A DNA stretch of 5,468 nucleotides from an uncultured Clostridia bacterium (GTDB lineage: Bacteria > Bacillota > Clostridia > Oscillospirales > Ruminococcaceae), in contig CANEHP010000154.1 in the NCBI GenBank assembly GCA_947427325.1, forward strand, positions 1 through 5,468. Direction: 5' to 3'. The notes under the pieces are model-generated. The model made no database searches, was not told the origin of the DNA, and saw only the letters and a list, made by a program, of their open reading frames with translations. Position numbers and translations under genes: made by a program. This document shows positions 5,101 through 5,468 of this stretch, piece by piece. The stretch's first letter is position 1. Each line of letters begins with the position of its first letter.

Positions 5101-5433
5101 TCAATTTAATGCCCCGACCTTTTTCAAATACGAAATACAATCGGTATGTCCTCTGAAATATAACCGCCGGCGTTCCATGTCGTCGAGCCTGAACCGCAGA
5201 CGGAAATACTCGGTCAGAACCTCGTGTTCTTCGGGGGTCAAAGAAATTCCGCCGCTGCCGTCCATGACCTTGCCGATAAACGGATTGTCAGCTTTCAGCT
5301 TTGAAATCTGCTGATACAGAGCAGCATAGGCTTCGTCCGTCTTTTTGAAATCCGCAATCGCTTCGTCCTCAATCTCGGCAAAAGATTCTTCGATCCGCTG
5401 TGCCAAATCGGTATAAGAGCTGTTGTCGCTCAT
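5101..5433 (-). CDS. Small charged protein of clostridial mobile elements (probably DUF6664)
   Basis: A 110-residue acidic, helical, soluble protein with no membrane segment or signal peptide. The N-terminal half (about 5-50) is a probable helical hairpin or coiled coil (YTDLAQRIEESFAEIEDEAI, then DEAYAALYQQISKLKAD). A short PFIGKVMDGSGGISLT link follows, then a second helical part, EEHEVLTEYFRLRFRLDDME (68-87), and RRLYFRGHTDCISYLKKVGAL. I believe this corresponds to the DUF6664 family seen in clostridial conjugative elements, but I am recalling the family from memory; the function is unknown. The start at 5433 has AAGGAAG upstream, and a TATAAT box sits at 5459-5464. A terminator follows directly, so it is the last gene of its transcript. 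Confidence 0.72.
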   Translation of the reverse strand: MSDNSSYTDLAQRIEESFAEIEDEAIADFKKTDEAYAALYQQISKLKADNPFIGKVMDGSGGISLTPEEHEVLTEYFRLRFRLDDMERRRLYFRGHTDCISYLKKVGALN

Positions 5434-5458
5434 TTGAAATCACTTCCTTATTTTTTTT

Positions 5459-5464
5459 ATTATA
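5459..5464 (-). promoter_or_regulatory. Possible -10 box for the 110-aa gene
   Basis: The minus strand reads TATAAT here, 25 bases upstream of the ATG at 5433, which would give a leader of about 19 bases containing the ribosome binding site. The matching -35 box would lie beyond the right edge. The surrounding sequence is all A/T, so a chance match is possible. Confidence 0.35.
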
Positions 5465-5468
5465 TATC

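Noticed and set aside
1..5468. CRISPR array, tRNA, rRNA, riboswitch, integrase or transposase gene
   Set aside because: No regularly spaced repeats, cloverleaf, rRNA segment, recognised riboswitch core or recombinase motif was seen. The mobile-element call rests only on accessory gene families.

Overview
The window looks like chromosomal DNA of a low-to-moderate GC Firmicute, most likely a gut Clostridia (Oscillospirales or Lachnospirales type). Three things suggest this: strong AGGAGG-like ribosome binding sites, sigma-A promoters with TTGACA/TATAAT-like boxes, and small protein families (DUF3846, DpnD/PcfM, DUF3991, DUF3791) that are typical of clostridial conjugative elements. The genus cannot be read from the sequence. 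All well-supported genes are on the minus strand, so transcription runs from the right edge to the left.

Left part (about 1-2110), biotin homeostasis. The gene birA (biotin protein ligase and biotin repressor, 1050-2000) is followed downstream by bioY (biotin transporter S component, 292-834). A near-perfect sigma-A promoter (2050-2078) lies upstream of birA. A 41-bp BirA-type operator (2067-2107) covers its -35 box, so birA, and probably bioY, should be repressed by biotinyl-AMP-loaded BirA. The promoter also shows that birA starts at 2000, not at the upstream ATG inside the -10 box. Between the two genes sits a roughly 184-bp imperfect palindrome (880-1063), a MITE/REP-like element whose right end contains the last codons and stop of birA. 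Positions 1-291 hold no confident gene, only a short coding-like plus-strand tail.

Right part (about 2120-5468), a decayed piece of an integrative conjugative or mobilizable element. In transcription order it holds: a small protein probably of the DUF6664 family (5101-5433); a terminator; a transcription unit with its own strong promoter encoding a DUF4143-type AAA+ ATPase (3733-4932) and a DUF3791 protein (3511-3729); a strong terminator; a primase-like DUF3991 protein cut off before its TOPRIM domain (2815-3381); a DpnD/PcfM-like protein (2634-2828); and a DUF3846 protein (2124-2618) whose last 50 or so residues do not look like the family. No integrase, relaxase or type IV secretion gene is present. 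The truncated primase and the abnormal DUF3846 tail suggest deletions, with the element/chromosome boundary between about 2282 and the birA operator.

The most system-like part is the self-contained ATPase-DUF3791 unit, bounded by a promoter and two terminators inside mobile DNA. It may be a cargo module (toxin-antitoxin, defence or element maintenance), but its function cannot be read from the sequence.
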